Positions 9,407-14,874 of a DNA stretch of 33,790 bases are shown piece by piece. Under the pieces are notes generated by a model that was not told the DNA's origin, did no database searches, and was given only the letters and a program-made list of their open reading frames with translations. Source of the DNA: a virus; the IMG/VR virus record IMGVR_UViG_3300046328_000105, positions 1 through 33,790 of that record; one strand, given 5' to 3'. Made by a program: the position numbers and the translations under genes. Numbering within the stretch: the stretch's first letter is position 1; the number at the start of each line of letters is the position of its first letter.

Positions 9407-9511
9407 TTATTTAGGCATGTCAATGAAATACACAATTAGCGGGGCTGCAAAAAGGCAAGCTATGCCAATTGCCTCCAATAGTTCGCGGGTGTATTTTTTA
9501 TAGGTGTTCAT
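9407..9511 (-). CDS. Tiny membrane peptide, 34 aa
   Basis: A short ORF beginning MNTYKKYTRELLEAIGIACL, with a basic N-terminus, a single hydrophobic segment (about 14-29, IGIACLFAAPLIVYFI) and a short tail DMPK. The ATG is preceded by GAGAGAAG. The positive-inside charge pattern suggests insertion with the N-terminus in the cytoplasm. It is the first small gene after the early region and precedes the 23-aa peptide and terS. Function unknown; a regulatory or superinfection-type membrane peptide is possible but there is no sequence evidence for either. Confidence 0.5.
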   Translation of the reverse strand: MNTYKKYTRELLEAIGIACLFAAPLIVYFIDMPK

Positions 9512-9555
9512 GGTCTTCTCTCATTTCCTTAGATGAGGGGCATAAGCCCCATGAG

Positions 9556-9771
9556 TTAAGCGTAGCGCCGGTCAAGGTAAGAGGCTTGTGCTAGCGTCAA
9601 ATTTACCAATATCGGATCGATGGTAATGAACATTCCGGATGCACGCAGGCGCTTGGCAATCCGACGAGCTGCTGCGTATGGAACCAGTCTGCACTTGTGG
9701 CCAACGCTCCGGCCGCTTAGCAATCCGCTGTTTGCGTTGTTGCGTACTTGGTAGAGTTTGCGAGTCTTCAT
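9556..9771 (-). CDS. Small basic protein, 71 aa
   Basis: The ATG at 9771 is preceded by CTAAGGAAACCAAAA, the leader type used throughout this phage, and by a promoter at 9809-9838, so longer upstream in-frame extensions are rejected. The protein is strongly basic (MKTRKLYQVRNNANSGLLSG, then RRIAKRLRASGM) and ends DRRYA. It has no recognised domain; a nucleic-acid binding role is plausible from charge alone. It is the last gene of the early minus-strand arm before the late genes. Confidence 0.65.
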   Translation of the reverse strand: MKTRKLYQVRNNANSGLLSGRSVGHKCRLVPYAAARRIAKRLRASGMFITIDPILVNLTLAQASYLDRRYA

Positions 9772-9808
9772 TTTTGGTTTCCTTAGTGTTGTTTGTTTCG
9801 ATGTGTTT

Positions 9809-9838
9809 ATTATAAAGCAATTTACATCATTGTGTAAA
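9809..9838 (-). promoter_or_regulatory. Sigma70-like promoter with overlapping TTTAC/GTAAA inverted repeats
   Basis: Reading the minus strand there is a -35 TTTACA (9833-9838), an 18-base spacer and a perfect -10 TATAAT (9809-9814), about 38 bases before the ATG at 9771. The -35 forms one arm of a perfect inverted repeat with TGTAAA (9821-9826 and 9833-9838, 6-base spacer), and a second repeat, GTAAA-N5-TTTAC, spans 9834-9848. The half-sites match those of the GTAA-N6-TTAC operators elsewhere in the window, but here they cover the -35. Confidence 0.7.
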
Positions 9839-9854
9839 CTATTTTTACATTTAT

Positions 9855-10127
9855 TTAGAAAATTTCTTGTTTGAACTCTTCCAGCGTCATGTGCTTTGCG
9901 TGGTATATGTCTCCTACCATGTTCCTGAAACATGCGTACACTGCCTGGCCTTGGTCGTTGTGGCTCTTGGGCTCCCCCACTAGAAACGAGCCGCGACGCT
10001 GTGCACGTACTGGTAGGGCTTCTAGCATATTCCAGTACATGTCCTCAGTTGTCTCTATCCATTCGGCTGGGGCTGCGTCCATGGCAGTCCATAGGTCTGC
10101 CCATTCGAGTTTGGTTGATTCGGTCAT
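9855..10127 (-). CDS. Hypothetical early protein, 90 aa
   Basis: An acidic, tryptophan-rich protein starting MTESTKLEWADLWTAMDAAP and ending TLEEFKQEIF. The ATG is preceded by the standard leader AACAAAGGAAACCAAC. It lies 38 bases after the 69-aa gene with a small GGCC-GAAA-GGCC hairpin between them, and is probably co-transcribed from the promoter at 10410. Family not recognised; nothing catalytic visible. Confidence 0.65.
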   Translation of the reverse strand: MTESTKLEWADLWTAMDAAPAEWIETTEDMYWNMLEALPVRAQRRGSFLVGEPKSHNDQGQAVYACFRNMVGDIYHAKHMTLEEFKQEIF

Positions 10128-10165
10128 GTTGGTTTCCTTTGTTTATCTGGCCTTTCGGCCCTGGT

Positions 10166-10375
10166 TTATGCTGCTTGCTGAGTTGCTGCTTGCTGAGTTT
10201 TTTCGGCCAAGTAATTGATGTCGTCGTCAATCTCGGCCTGACTCCATCCTTTTACCTGGTTCATGCAGTCCATTGCCGCGTAAGCCGCTGCAACATTGAT
10301 ATTTCCACAGCCGAAACCTGATTCGCTATAGCGTTTGTGCCAAATTTCAAAGTATTTGTTGTAGTTTGCGTTCAT
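10166..10375 (-). CDS. Hypothetical early protein, 69 aa
   Basis: A small protein beginning MNANYNKYFEIWHKRYSESG with a central alanine-rich helix (NVAAAYAAMDCMNQ) and a low-complexity AATQQAA tail. The start is preceded by ACGGAAACCTTAAAA and by its own promoter/operator at 10410-10439, so it is the first gene of a short unit with the 90-aa gene. No recognised domain. Confidence 0.65.
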   Translation of the reverse strand: MNANYNKYFEIWHKRYSESGFGCGNINVAAAYAAMDCMNQVKGWSQAEIDDDINYLAEKTQQAATQQAA

Positions 10376-10409
10376 TTTTAAGGTTTCCGTTGTTTGCTGC
10401 GATGAATGA

Positions 10410-10439
10410 ATTGTAAACCAAATTACAGCACTACGCCAA
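10410..10439 (-). promoter_or_regulatory. Early promoter/operator of the GTAA-N6-TTAC family
   Basis: On the minus strand: -35 TTGGCG (10434-10439), 18-base spacer, -10 TACAAT (10410-10415). A GTAA-N6-TTAC inverted repeat (10413-10426) overlaps the -10, exactly as at 12142, 17599, 19738 and 21171. The ATG of the 69-aa gene lies 34 bases downstream of the -10. Confidence 0.7.
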
Positions 10440-10462
10440 CTATTTGCAAAATATTTTACTTT

Positions 10463-10675
10463 TTATTTCCAGTCATCCCGTGCGCTGTTCTTTGCGTCCA
10501 TCTCTTGCATCAATCGCTTGAGATAGATAGCCATGTCTAACGCTTCCTCGTAGGCGTGTTGCAACCATTGGCGCTCGGTTAGCGGGTTGCCTGCTACTGT
10601 GCGGCCATATTTTTTAAGGCCCAATTGCTGGCGGTCTAAGATGTTCTTGCACACTTCCTGCTCTGTGTCTTTCAT
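10463..10675 (-). CDS. Small phage protein with MazG/dATP-pyrophosphohydrolase-like motif, 70 aa
   Basis: Starts at the ATG that overlaps the stop of the 91-aa gene by ATGA. It contains NILDRQQLGLKKYGRTVAGN followed by WLQHAYEEALDMAIYLKR (about 38-55). The KYGxTV and HAYEExxDxxxYLKR pattern recurs in small phage proteins and resembles the EExxD helix of all-alpha NTP pyrophosphohydrolases, but at 70 aa it is shorter than an active MazG fold. A nucleotide-pool role is a guess; the family resemblance is moderate. Last gene of the ninB-ninG operon. Confidence 0.75.
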   Translation of the reverse strand: MKDTEQEVCKNILDRQQLGLKKYGRTVAGNPLTERQWLQHAYEEALDMAIYLKRLMQEMDAKNSARDDWK

Positions 10676-10947
10676 GCTTGTAGCTCCTTTGTGGATTGTT
10701 TGTCGGTAGTGGTGGGGGCGATACGCTGCAGCCACGATGTGGGAAAGTCAGCCTCACCAGTGTGTATATACGTGCCTGCGTCGCTCAGTTGCATGATTCC
10801 AGCGCCTGTGCAACGGAAGATTCGGCCACGGCCTGAGTGTTCGCCTTGAAAGCTCTGCACGGTGACGGTTAGCCCTAGGTTGGGACTCTTGGATTGGCCT
10901 AATCCGTTTACGACCTTGCAGGTGTCGCCTGCGCTTATGGGTTTCAT
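10672..10947 (-). CDS. Hypothetical protein downstream of ninG, 91 aa
   Basis: Begins MKPISAGDTCKVVNGLGQSK, with alternating beta-like segments (GLTVTVQSFQGEH, GRIFRCTGAGI) suggesting a small SH3/KOW-like barrel, then a S/T-rich tail. ATGA overlaps join it to ninG upstream and to the 70-aa gene downstream, so it is translated as part of that operon. Function unknown. Confidence 0.75.
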   Translation of the reverse strand: MKPISAGDTCKVVNGLGQSKSPNLGLTVTVQSFQGEHSGRGRIFRCTGAGIMQLSDAGTYIHTGEADFPTSWLQRIAPTTTDKQSTKELQA

Positions 10948-11474
10948 GGTTTGATCTCTTTCAGCTTTTGTTTGTAGATATCTTTGATCTCTCTTAGGTC
11001 GTCAATACTGTAATGCTTTGCAGTGTGTGGGCCTTCTAGCCATTCGACGCGCTCTTGTCCTATCAGCTTAACCAGGTTCACGCGATATAAAGCCACGTTG
11101 CCGGATAAGTGCGTGTTACATGGTGCGCACTGTTTGTGGCAGTTATCAGGCTCATATGCAAGCTCAGGACGCGCGCCACGGCTTAGATAGTGCCCTGCAT
11201 GGTATTGGCCTGTGTGGTTTCGTTCGCAGCTTATGCAAGGTTTATCAGCGTCCCTAGCCCTCACCCATGCGTTAAATGCTGTCTGCGCTTCACGCGCCCA
11301 GTCTGCACGACTTTTGATTGCAACCTTCCGCGCCTTGGTTGTATCGCGCTCTTCCTTTTTTGCAGCTTTCACCAGCCTAGATGCGCACATTACCGAACAG
11401 ACGCGCTGCATTGGTCGCAGCGGGTAAAAGCTAATGCCGCATTGTTTGCAGTCTTTTGGGCGCGAAACCGTCAT
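10944..11474 (-). CDS. ninG: NinG (Rap) recombination protein
   Basis: A 176-aa protein from the ATG overlapping the ninB stop. The N-terminal zinc site is CKQC (C9, C12) with C26 and C30 (CSVMC); a second cluster is CISC (C80, C83) with H92/H95 (YHAGHYLSRG) and CHKQCAPC (C112, C116, C119), the HNH-like arrangement of NinG. In lambda the protein (Rap) is a structure-specific endonuclease that cuts recombination intermediates and assists Red-type recombination. It works with NinB, encoded immediately upstream. In-frame upstream codons overlapping ninB are rejected in favour of the coupled ATG. Confidence 0.93.
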   Translation of the reverse strand: MTVSRPKDCKQCGISFYPLRPMQRVCSVMCASRLVKAAKKEERDTTKARKVAIKSRADWAREAQTAFNAWVRARDADKPCISCERNHTGQYHAGHYLSRGARPELAYEPDNCHKQCAPCNTHLSGNVALYRVNLVKLIGQERVEWLEGPHTAKHYSIDDLREIKDIYKQKLKEIKP

Positions 11475-11902
11475 AGGTCGCGCTCCCATGCGGCGAACTT
11501 TACGCCTTGCTCCGTAGACCATGCCAGTACAAATTCAATCAAATCGGCACATTCTGCACGGCTTAGTTTGCTTGTCTTGCGAAAAACCACATCAATGCCA
11601 TGCCCGTCGATTGCAGGAAGTATTTCCACTTGTTGGCCTGTAGCGCGCAACCATGCCGCGGTCATTAGCCTTTTCCATGTCTCGGCGTCGCGCTTTTGGC
11701 CTGCCCATTCAATCTGATTGCTTATCTGAGTTAGCAGTGAATGAAGGAGCGCGTTTTCCTTTAGGCTGCGTGTCTCTGGGCGCACTTCCAAGGTGTAGCG
11801 CTGATCGGCTTGCAGTACGGCAGCCAAAAACGGGTAGAGCTGTGATTGCAATGCAGCTCGGGCCTGTTGTCGGTTAAAAAGCTGAATGGTCAGGGTTTGC
11901 AT
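11471..11902 (-). CDS. ninB: NinB recombination protein
   Basis: A 143-aa protein starting MQTLTIQLFNRQQARAALQ at an ATG overlapping the previous stop (TAATG). The core has RYTLEVRPETRSLKENALLH (about 37-56) followed by WAGQKRDAETWKRLMTAAWL and ends in a helical segment with the ...EQGVKFAAWERDL tail, the pattern of the lambda NinB/Orf family. Orf binds single-stranded DNA and substitutes for host RecFOR in loading recombinases. Its neighbour ninG, and the Sak4-type ATPase plus SSB-like gene on the other strand, complete a phage recombination set. Confidence 0.93.
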   Translation of the reverse strand: MQTLTIQLFNRQQARAALQSQLYPFLAAVLQADQRYTLEVRPETRSLKENALLHSLLTQISNQIEWAGQKRDAETWKRLMTAAWLRATGQQVEILPAIDGHGIDVVFRKTSKLSRAECADLIEFVLAWSTEQGVKFAAWERDL

Positions 11903-12111
11903 TACGCCACATCCGCTAAGTCTTCCACTATTTGTGCATCTTCGGCCTCGCACAATGAAACAAGCATCTCAAGCGTATTTATGCGATCCATGAAGCTCTC
12001 AATGCGAGACTGGCGCAAAAATGTACGGTCAAACACTTGCACGGCTACCAGCTCCTTGCGTGCTTGTTCTAAGTCTGCGCTGTACTGTTGGGCTTGGGTT
12101 GCTGTGTTCAT
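11902..12111 (-). CDS. Hypothetical early protein, 69 aa
   Basis: A helical, acidic protein starting MNTATQAQQYSADLEQARKE and ending EDAQIVEDLADVA. The start is the ATG after the standard leader AAACAAGGAAACCAAC, itself downstream of the promoter/operator at 12142-12171; an upstream in-frame ATG that would read through the promoter is rejected. It is the first gene of the ninB-ninG transcription unit and overlaps ninB by TAATG. Family not recognised. Confidence 0.75.
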   Translation of the reverse strand: MNTATQAQQYSADLEQARKELVAVQVFDRTFLRQSRIESFMDRINTLEMLVSLCEAEDAQIVEDLADVA

Positions 12112-12141
12112 GTTGGTTTCCTTGTTTGTTTGGTGTGCTTG

Positions 12142-12171
12142 ATTGTAATCTATTTTACCAACATTTTGCAA
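12142..12171 (-). promoter_or_regulatory. Early promoter/operator of the GTAA-N6-TTAC family (ninB unit)
   Basis: On the minus strand: -35 TTGCAA (12166-12171), 18-base spacer, -10 TACAAT (12142-12147). The operator GTAAAATAGATTAC (12145-12158) is identical to the plus-strand site at 21160. Transcription from here would serve the 69-aa gene, ninB, ninG and the two following genes. Confidence 0.75.
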
Positions 12172-12315
12172 TTATTTTTCAATCTTCCAGTTTATCCAAT
12201 GCAGCGCCTCGCAGTATCGCTTGAACGCCCAGATTGCATACGATCTATCGTGCTGGGCCATATACGCGCAATGGGCCACTATGCGAGCTTTTAGGGCTGC
12301 GTCGGCTTCGGTCAC
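12172..12315 (-). CDS. Small W/Y-rich protein, 47 aa (GTG start)
   Basis: An ORF that begins at a GTG overlapping the TGA of the winged-helix gene (GTGA) and reads MTEADAALKARIVAHCAYMA, ending ALHWINWKIEK. It is helical and rich in aromatic and basic residues. The overlap-type start, and the fact that it fills exactly the gap between the upstream gene and the next promoter, support it as real. No family recognised. Confidence 0.5.
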   Translation of the reverse strand: MTEADAALKARIVAHCAYMAQHDRSYAIWAFKRYCEALHWINWKIEK

Positions 12316-12479
12316 AGGCTATACCGTCCCCACCTTTGCCGCTTGATTGCGCCAATATCCACTAGCTCAGCTAGCACCTTGTAAGTCGACTGGTACGGCC
12401 AGCCCGTGATTGCCACAAACTCAGCCAACATTAGCGGCCCATGCTCCAACAGCTTCAATGCAGCGTATTGCCTTGTCAT
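12312..12479 (-). CDS. Small winged-helix DNA-binding protein, 55 aa
   Basis: The ATG at 12479 overlaps the stop of the DnaC-like gene (ATGA), which makes it preferable to a TTG six codons upstream. The sequence MTRQYAALKLLEHGPLMLAE, then TGWPYQSTYKVLAELVDIGAI and RQRWGRYSL, gives a helix-turn-helix followed by the basic wing typical of small phage winged-helix proteins. It probably binds DNA; target unknown. It follows the replication genes and may regulate them or take part in initiation. Confidence 0.75.
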   Translation of the reverse strand: MTRQYAALKLLEHGPLMLAEFVAITGWPYQSTYKVLAELVDIGAIKRQRWGRYSL

Positions 12480-13222
12480 TTTCTTTGGCTCTCCCAATTG
12501 AACGAAACCAATTTTCCACCGCCCTCACGCATCCTATCAAGAATACGATCACCGAAGTATTCCTTTAATGCGCCCATGTCAAGGTTTGTTATAACGATGG
12601 TTGGATTCATGTTTTCATATCGGCGGTTCAAAACTTCAAACATCAGTGTCTTATTGAACTCGGTCCCGTAATCCATTCCAGCTTCATCCAAAATCAACAG
12701 CTCAACGTGCGAGAAATTGTCAATCATTTCAGATTCTGTCTCTTTTGATTCTTTAGCAAAACACTCCTTTATTCTTCGCAGCAAACCAGTGACCGTATAA
12801 AACTTGGCGTAAGTACCTTGTTCAATCAGTTCGTTAGCGATTGCGCAGGCTAAATGAGTTTTCCCTGTCCCTGCCTTGCCTGAGAAAATTAAACAGCGTC
12901 CATCGGCGTTTGCTTGCGTCCAATCGTCTGTATAGGCCTTTGCAACTGTCAGAGCTTTCTCTTGACCTTCGTTGCTGATACGGAAGTTGTCAAAAGAGCA
13001 TCTTGCGAATCGTGGGGGAATCTTGCTACTGGCTTTTGCACGTTCAATGGAAGCTTTTAATTCATTGGCCTTTCTGTCAGCTTCCTGTTTTTCTTTCATG
13101 TCGTCAAAGTATTTAGTGCATCCGGGGCACTTACTATAAAACGTATGCCCCATAGTCGACATTACTTTTGCTTGAAACTCACCGTGTGTTTCACAAACCT
13201 TAGTCTCAAAAACTTCCGTCAT
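12476..13222 (-). CDS. DnaC/IstB-like helicase loader ATPase
   Basis: An AAA+ ATPase of 248 aa (from the second of two tandem ATGs, which is 6 bases from AAGGAG). It has Walker A GKAGTGKT (115-122), Walker B LLILDE (175-180), sensor I asparagine in VITNL (about 213) and an arginine-finger region DRILDRMR (226-230). The N-terminus has a probable zinc knuckle: C10, H13 and CPGC at 32-35. Such proteins load the host or phage replicative helicase on DNA opened by an initiator. The initiator-like gene immediately upstream overlaps it, as expected for an O/P-type or DnaT/DnaC-type pair. Confidence 0.92.
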   Translation of the reverse strand: MTEVFETKVCETHGEFQAKVMSTMGHTFYSKCPGCTKYFDDMKEKQEADRKANELKASIERAKASSKIPPRFARCSFDNFRISNEGQEKALTVAKAYTDDWTQANADGRCLIFSGKAGTGKTHLACAIANELIEQGTYAKFYTVTGLLRRIKECFAKESKETESEMIDNFSHVELLILDEAGMDYGTEFNKTLMFEVLNRRYENMNPTIVITNLDMGALKEYFGDRILDRMREGGGKLVSFNWESQRK

Positions 13223-14012
13223 CATTAACTCCTTGTGTGTAGTTCATTGCTGAAATATCGTGATACGTGCGCTTGACTGGATTTTTTACAGCAGTTCTGG
13301 AATTCCTGCACCAGTTACGCCATGTTGCCTGCCAATCGAGCTTTACGCCTTTTTGTCCCGGCTGTGAATTCCAGTAGTCCCGAAACTTGCTCGCTTCTTC
13401 CAATGTGTTAGCTATGCCTTGATCAATAGCAAATTGAAAATCAGGTTCAAAGTCTTGAGGCAAGCGGGAACCGCGCGCTGTCTTTGTCTTCTCTATCTTT
13501 GGTAACGGTAACGGTAACGGTAACGGTATTGGAGACGGAGACGGAGACGGAGACGGGGCATCCGCCTCGCATCCGTCTCGCATGCGGTCCGTGTGCGGTT
13601 CGGATGCGCCTCGCATGCGGTCCGCATAATCTGGCATGCGGTTTGCAGCTTCATTGCGTCCATATCGCTTGCATAAAGCTGCAAATCGTGAAGCTTCGGA
13701 CCTATCCTTTGCACCAGCCGCCCACGGGTTATGCTCTGACCAATCGTGAATATAAAGCTGGTTTTCCTCGCCATCCAAAAACCCAACGTCTACCATCGCA
13801 GAGACAAAAGCCCCATGTTCACCAGTCCAATCTACTGAAAGTTCTATGTCCTCGTTTGACAGTCCAGACAAGTCACCGTCGCTTCGATTGGCAGCTGACC
13901 ATATAAACAGGTAGATGCATGCCAATGGACCAGCGTGCCCCAATCGCCTGAGTAGCTTCTTGGTCTTTGGGTGACCAGGTAGCCCGGTTGATATGCGAGC
14001 ATCCTTTGTCAT
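13206..14012 (-). CDS. Replication initiator / DnaT-like replisome protein
   Basis: A 268-aa protein in three parts. Residues about 1-115 form a winged-helix-type DNA-binding domain (LPGHPKTKKLLRRLG to LYIHDWSEHNPWAAGAKDRS). Residues about 125-172 are a repetitive linker ending in S/P and L/P dipeptide runs. Residues about 180-240 form a DnaT-like C-terminal domain with FRDYWNSQPGQKGVKLDWQ and TWRNWCRN. This layout is that of phage initiators such as lambda O or replisome organisers, and the linker DNA carries repeated sequences that may be the origin (see repeats). The ATG overlaps the upstream stop (ATGA); the helicase loader gene overlaps its 3' end. Confidence 0.87.
   Translation of the reverse strand: MTKDARISTGLPGHPKTKKLLRRLGHAGPLACIYLFIWSAANRSDGDLSGLSNEDIELSVDWTGEHGAFVSAMVDVGFLDGEENQLYIHDWSEHNPWAAGAKDRSEASRFAALCKRYGRNEAANRMPDYADRMRGASEPHTDRMRDGCEADAPSPSPSPSPIPLPLPLPLPKIEKTKTARGSRLPQDFEPDFQFAIDQGIANTLEEASKFRDYWNSQPGQKGVKLDWQATWRNWCRNSRTAVKNPVKRTYHDISAMNYTQGVNDDGSF
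13501..13554. repeat. Hexamer tandem repeats, (GGTAAC)4-GGTATT-(GGAGAC)4
   Basis: Nine consecutive hexamers on the plus strand: four GGTAAC, one GGTATT, four GGAGAC. They encode, on the minus strand, the SPSPSP...PLPLPL dipeptide runs of the initiator linker. Exact repetition at the DNA level, including third codon positions, indicates either slippage-driven expansion or a DNA-level function. Confidence 0.95.
13558..13644. repeat. Eight direct repeats of about 11 bp (iteron-like), candidate replication origin
   Basis: Successive units on the plus strand are GCATCCGCCTC, GCATCCGTCTC, GCATGCGGTCC, GTGTGCGGTTC, GGATGCGCCTC, GCATGCGGTCC, GCATAATCTG and GCATGCGGTTT. Seven are 11 bp and one is 10 bp. 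The period is about one helical turn and is not a multiple of three, so it does not arise from codon repetition alone. They lie inside the initiator gene between its two domains, the position of the iterons in lambda gene O. Confidence 0.75.
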
Positions 14013-14218
14013 TCAAAACTTCCAGCATCTTCTTGCATGCTTTTCTTGGCATTTTTTAAGGCCTTTATTAGCAAATTGATATTTTCAGGTTGAATGACAA
14101 TTACAAACGGACCTTCGTGGCCGTCGTATGGGTCAGTTTGAGAGATTGAAATTGCACCGCCTGTATTCAGAAAAACGTCAATTTCTAATTGCTGCTTGAT
14201 TACCATAAATTTACCCAT
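14009..14218 (-). CDS. Hypothetical early protein, 69 aa, with structured leader
   Basis: Sequence MGKFMVIKQQLEIDVFLNTG, then GGAISISQTDPYDGHEGPF and a helical C-terminus (NINLLIKALKNAKKSMQED). The ATG immediately follows a seven-T tract and has no normally spaced ribosome binding site; the nearest candidate (AGGTGA) lies in the 3' arm of a terminator-type stem. A second in-frame ATG is four codons downstream. The 3' end overlaps the initiator gene by ATGA. Function unknown; expression may be controlled by the upstream RNA structure. Confidence 0.7.
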   Translation of the reverse strand: MGKFMVIKQQLEIDVFLNTGGAISISQTDPYDGHEGPFVIVIQPENINLLIKALKNAKKSMQEDAGSFE

Positions 14219-14303
14219 AAAAAAAGGGCTTCACCTGCACACTCATCCTTTCGGAAGTTGATCGAACGGGTAGTAATAACCCGCTAGTGTGCATGTGAAA
14301 CCC
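14219..14303 (-). promoter_or_regulatory. Terminator-like hairpin in a leader, possible attenuator or riboswitch platform
   Basis: On the minus strand an 18-base arm (14286-14303) pairs with 14226-14243 (16 of 18 positions), followed directly by seven T and then the ATG of the 69-aa gene. The loop contains its own hairpin ACCCG-N7-CGGGT (67-71 with 79-83 of 14200s). A competing long-range pairing joins 14318-14331 with parts of 14245-14270 (ATCCTTT, TGATCG and GGG blocks), interlocking with the terminator stem. Confidence 0.65.
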
Positions 14304-14340
14304 TACTACTAGTTAATCCCGATCAAAGGATACGCATATT

Positions 14341-14376
14341 CTACCCCCAATCTCTCAGGGGTAGTGCTATTTTTTT
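14341..14376 (+). terminator. Hairpin with T-tract, plus-strand terminator
   Basis: CTACCCC (14341-14347) pairs with GGGGTAG (14358-14364), 10-base loop, then TGCTA and seven T (14370-14376). Read on the plus strand this is a plausible intrinsic terminator, although no plus-strand gene is annotated here. It may end antisense transcripts or a small RNA that includes the structured segment 14226-14340. On the minus strand the same stem forms the first hairpin of the leader. Confidence 0.45.
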
Positions 14377-14379
14377 ACA

Positions 14380-14874
14380 TCAAATATCTAGCATGGTCCA
14401 GTCTTCTAGCTCTTTATGAAACACACCCTGCGCGTCAAGATGGCCTTTGCGGTTCTTTATCATGTCGTAAGCTGACGCTAAACACTCCGTTAGGTCAATA
14501 TCAGCCGTAGCGCAACCCATTATCAATGTGACCAAAATATCGCCATATGCATCAATCTGGCCTGCTTTGTCGCCTTTGTTGATGGCCTCCAATAGTTCGG
14601 TCACTTCCTCCATCGTTTTGATGGCTTGGGCCATTGGGTTAGAGTTCTGCACGATGCCTCGCGCTGTTCCCCAATTGATTACTTTTAATTCATATTCTGC
14701 GTAGCTCATAGTGTCTCCTGTTGTGAATAATTCGTTTTGAGTATTGAAAACGGCCTTAGATTGGCCAATAACTGCGGTTGGAAACAATTTTTTGTGGCAA
14801 ACCGGGCCTATTGCGTGTCCAGCAACAAAATACGTTGCTTTGTCCAATGGCCTGTTGCACATTACGCACTGCAC
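14380..14874 (-). CDS. Zinc-ribbon plus MazG-like pyrophosphohydrolase fusion
   Basis: A 164-aa protein of two parts. Residues 1-30 hold a zinc-binding pattern CVMC (C3, C6), H20 and C26. Residues about 56-164 match all-alpha MazG-like NTP pyrophosphohydrolases: METVs-like metal helix EEVTELLEA (E89, E90, E93) and DAYGDILVTL with D108 and D112. Such enzymes hydrolyse NTPs or (p)ppGpp-type nucleotides, shaping the nucleotide pool during infection. The GTG start, overlapping the methyltransferase end by 13 bases, is chosen because it keeps C3 of the CxxC pair. An internal ATG at 14709 has a strong AGGAGA site and could produce the enzyme domain alone (109 aa). Confidence 0.85.
   Translation of the reverse strand: MQCVMCNRPLDKATYFVAGHAIGPVCHKKLFPTAVIGQSKAVFNTQNELFTTGDTMSYAEYELKVINWGTARGIVQNSNPMAQAIKTMEEVTELLEAINKGDKAGQIDAYGDILVTLIMGCATADIDLTECLASAYDMIKNRKGHLDAQGVFHKELEDWTMLDI

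Noticed and set aside
9537-9550. GGGGC-N4-GCCCC hairpin upstream of the 34-aa peptide as a late-operon terminator
   Set aside because: 5-bp stem without T-tract; too weak to call, although its place between early and late genes is suggestive.
9556-9933. 125-aa ORF extending the 71-aa gene upstream
   Set aside because: It runs through a good promoter and ignores the ATG with the standard leader.
10149-10160. GGCC-GAAA-GGCC hairpin between the 69-aa and 90-aa genes as a terminator
   Set aside because: The stem is only 4 bp and has no T-tract; it may be a stable tetraloop in the message but cannot be called a terminator.
12172-12315. Non-coding gap between the winged-helix gene and the ninB promoter
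   Set aside because: A GTG-started 47-aa ORF with GTGA overlap fills it, so it was annotated as coding instead.
14226-14303. tRNA or tRNA-like gene
   Set aside because: Several stems and a GTTCGATC string are present, but no 7-bp acceptor with a proper D-arm, anticodon arm and T-arm can be drawn on either strand.
14303-14365. TPP (THI-box) riboswitch on the minus strand
   Set aside because: CTGAGA, CCTTTGA and a GTAGGG end recall the THI element, but the 5' GGGGTGCC helix and the spacing of the core are missing and no thiamine gene is near.
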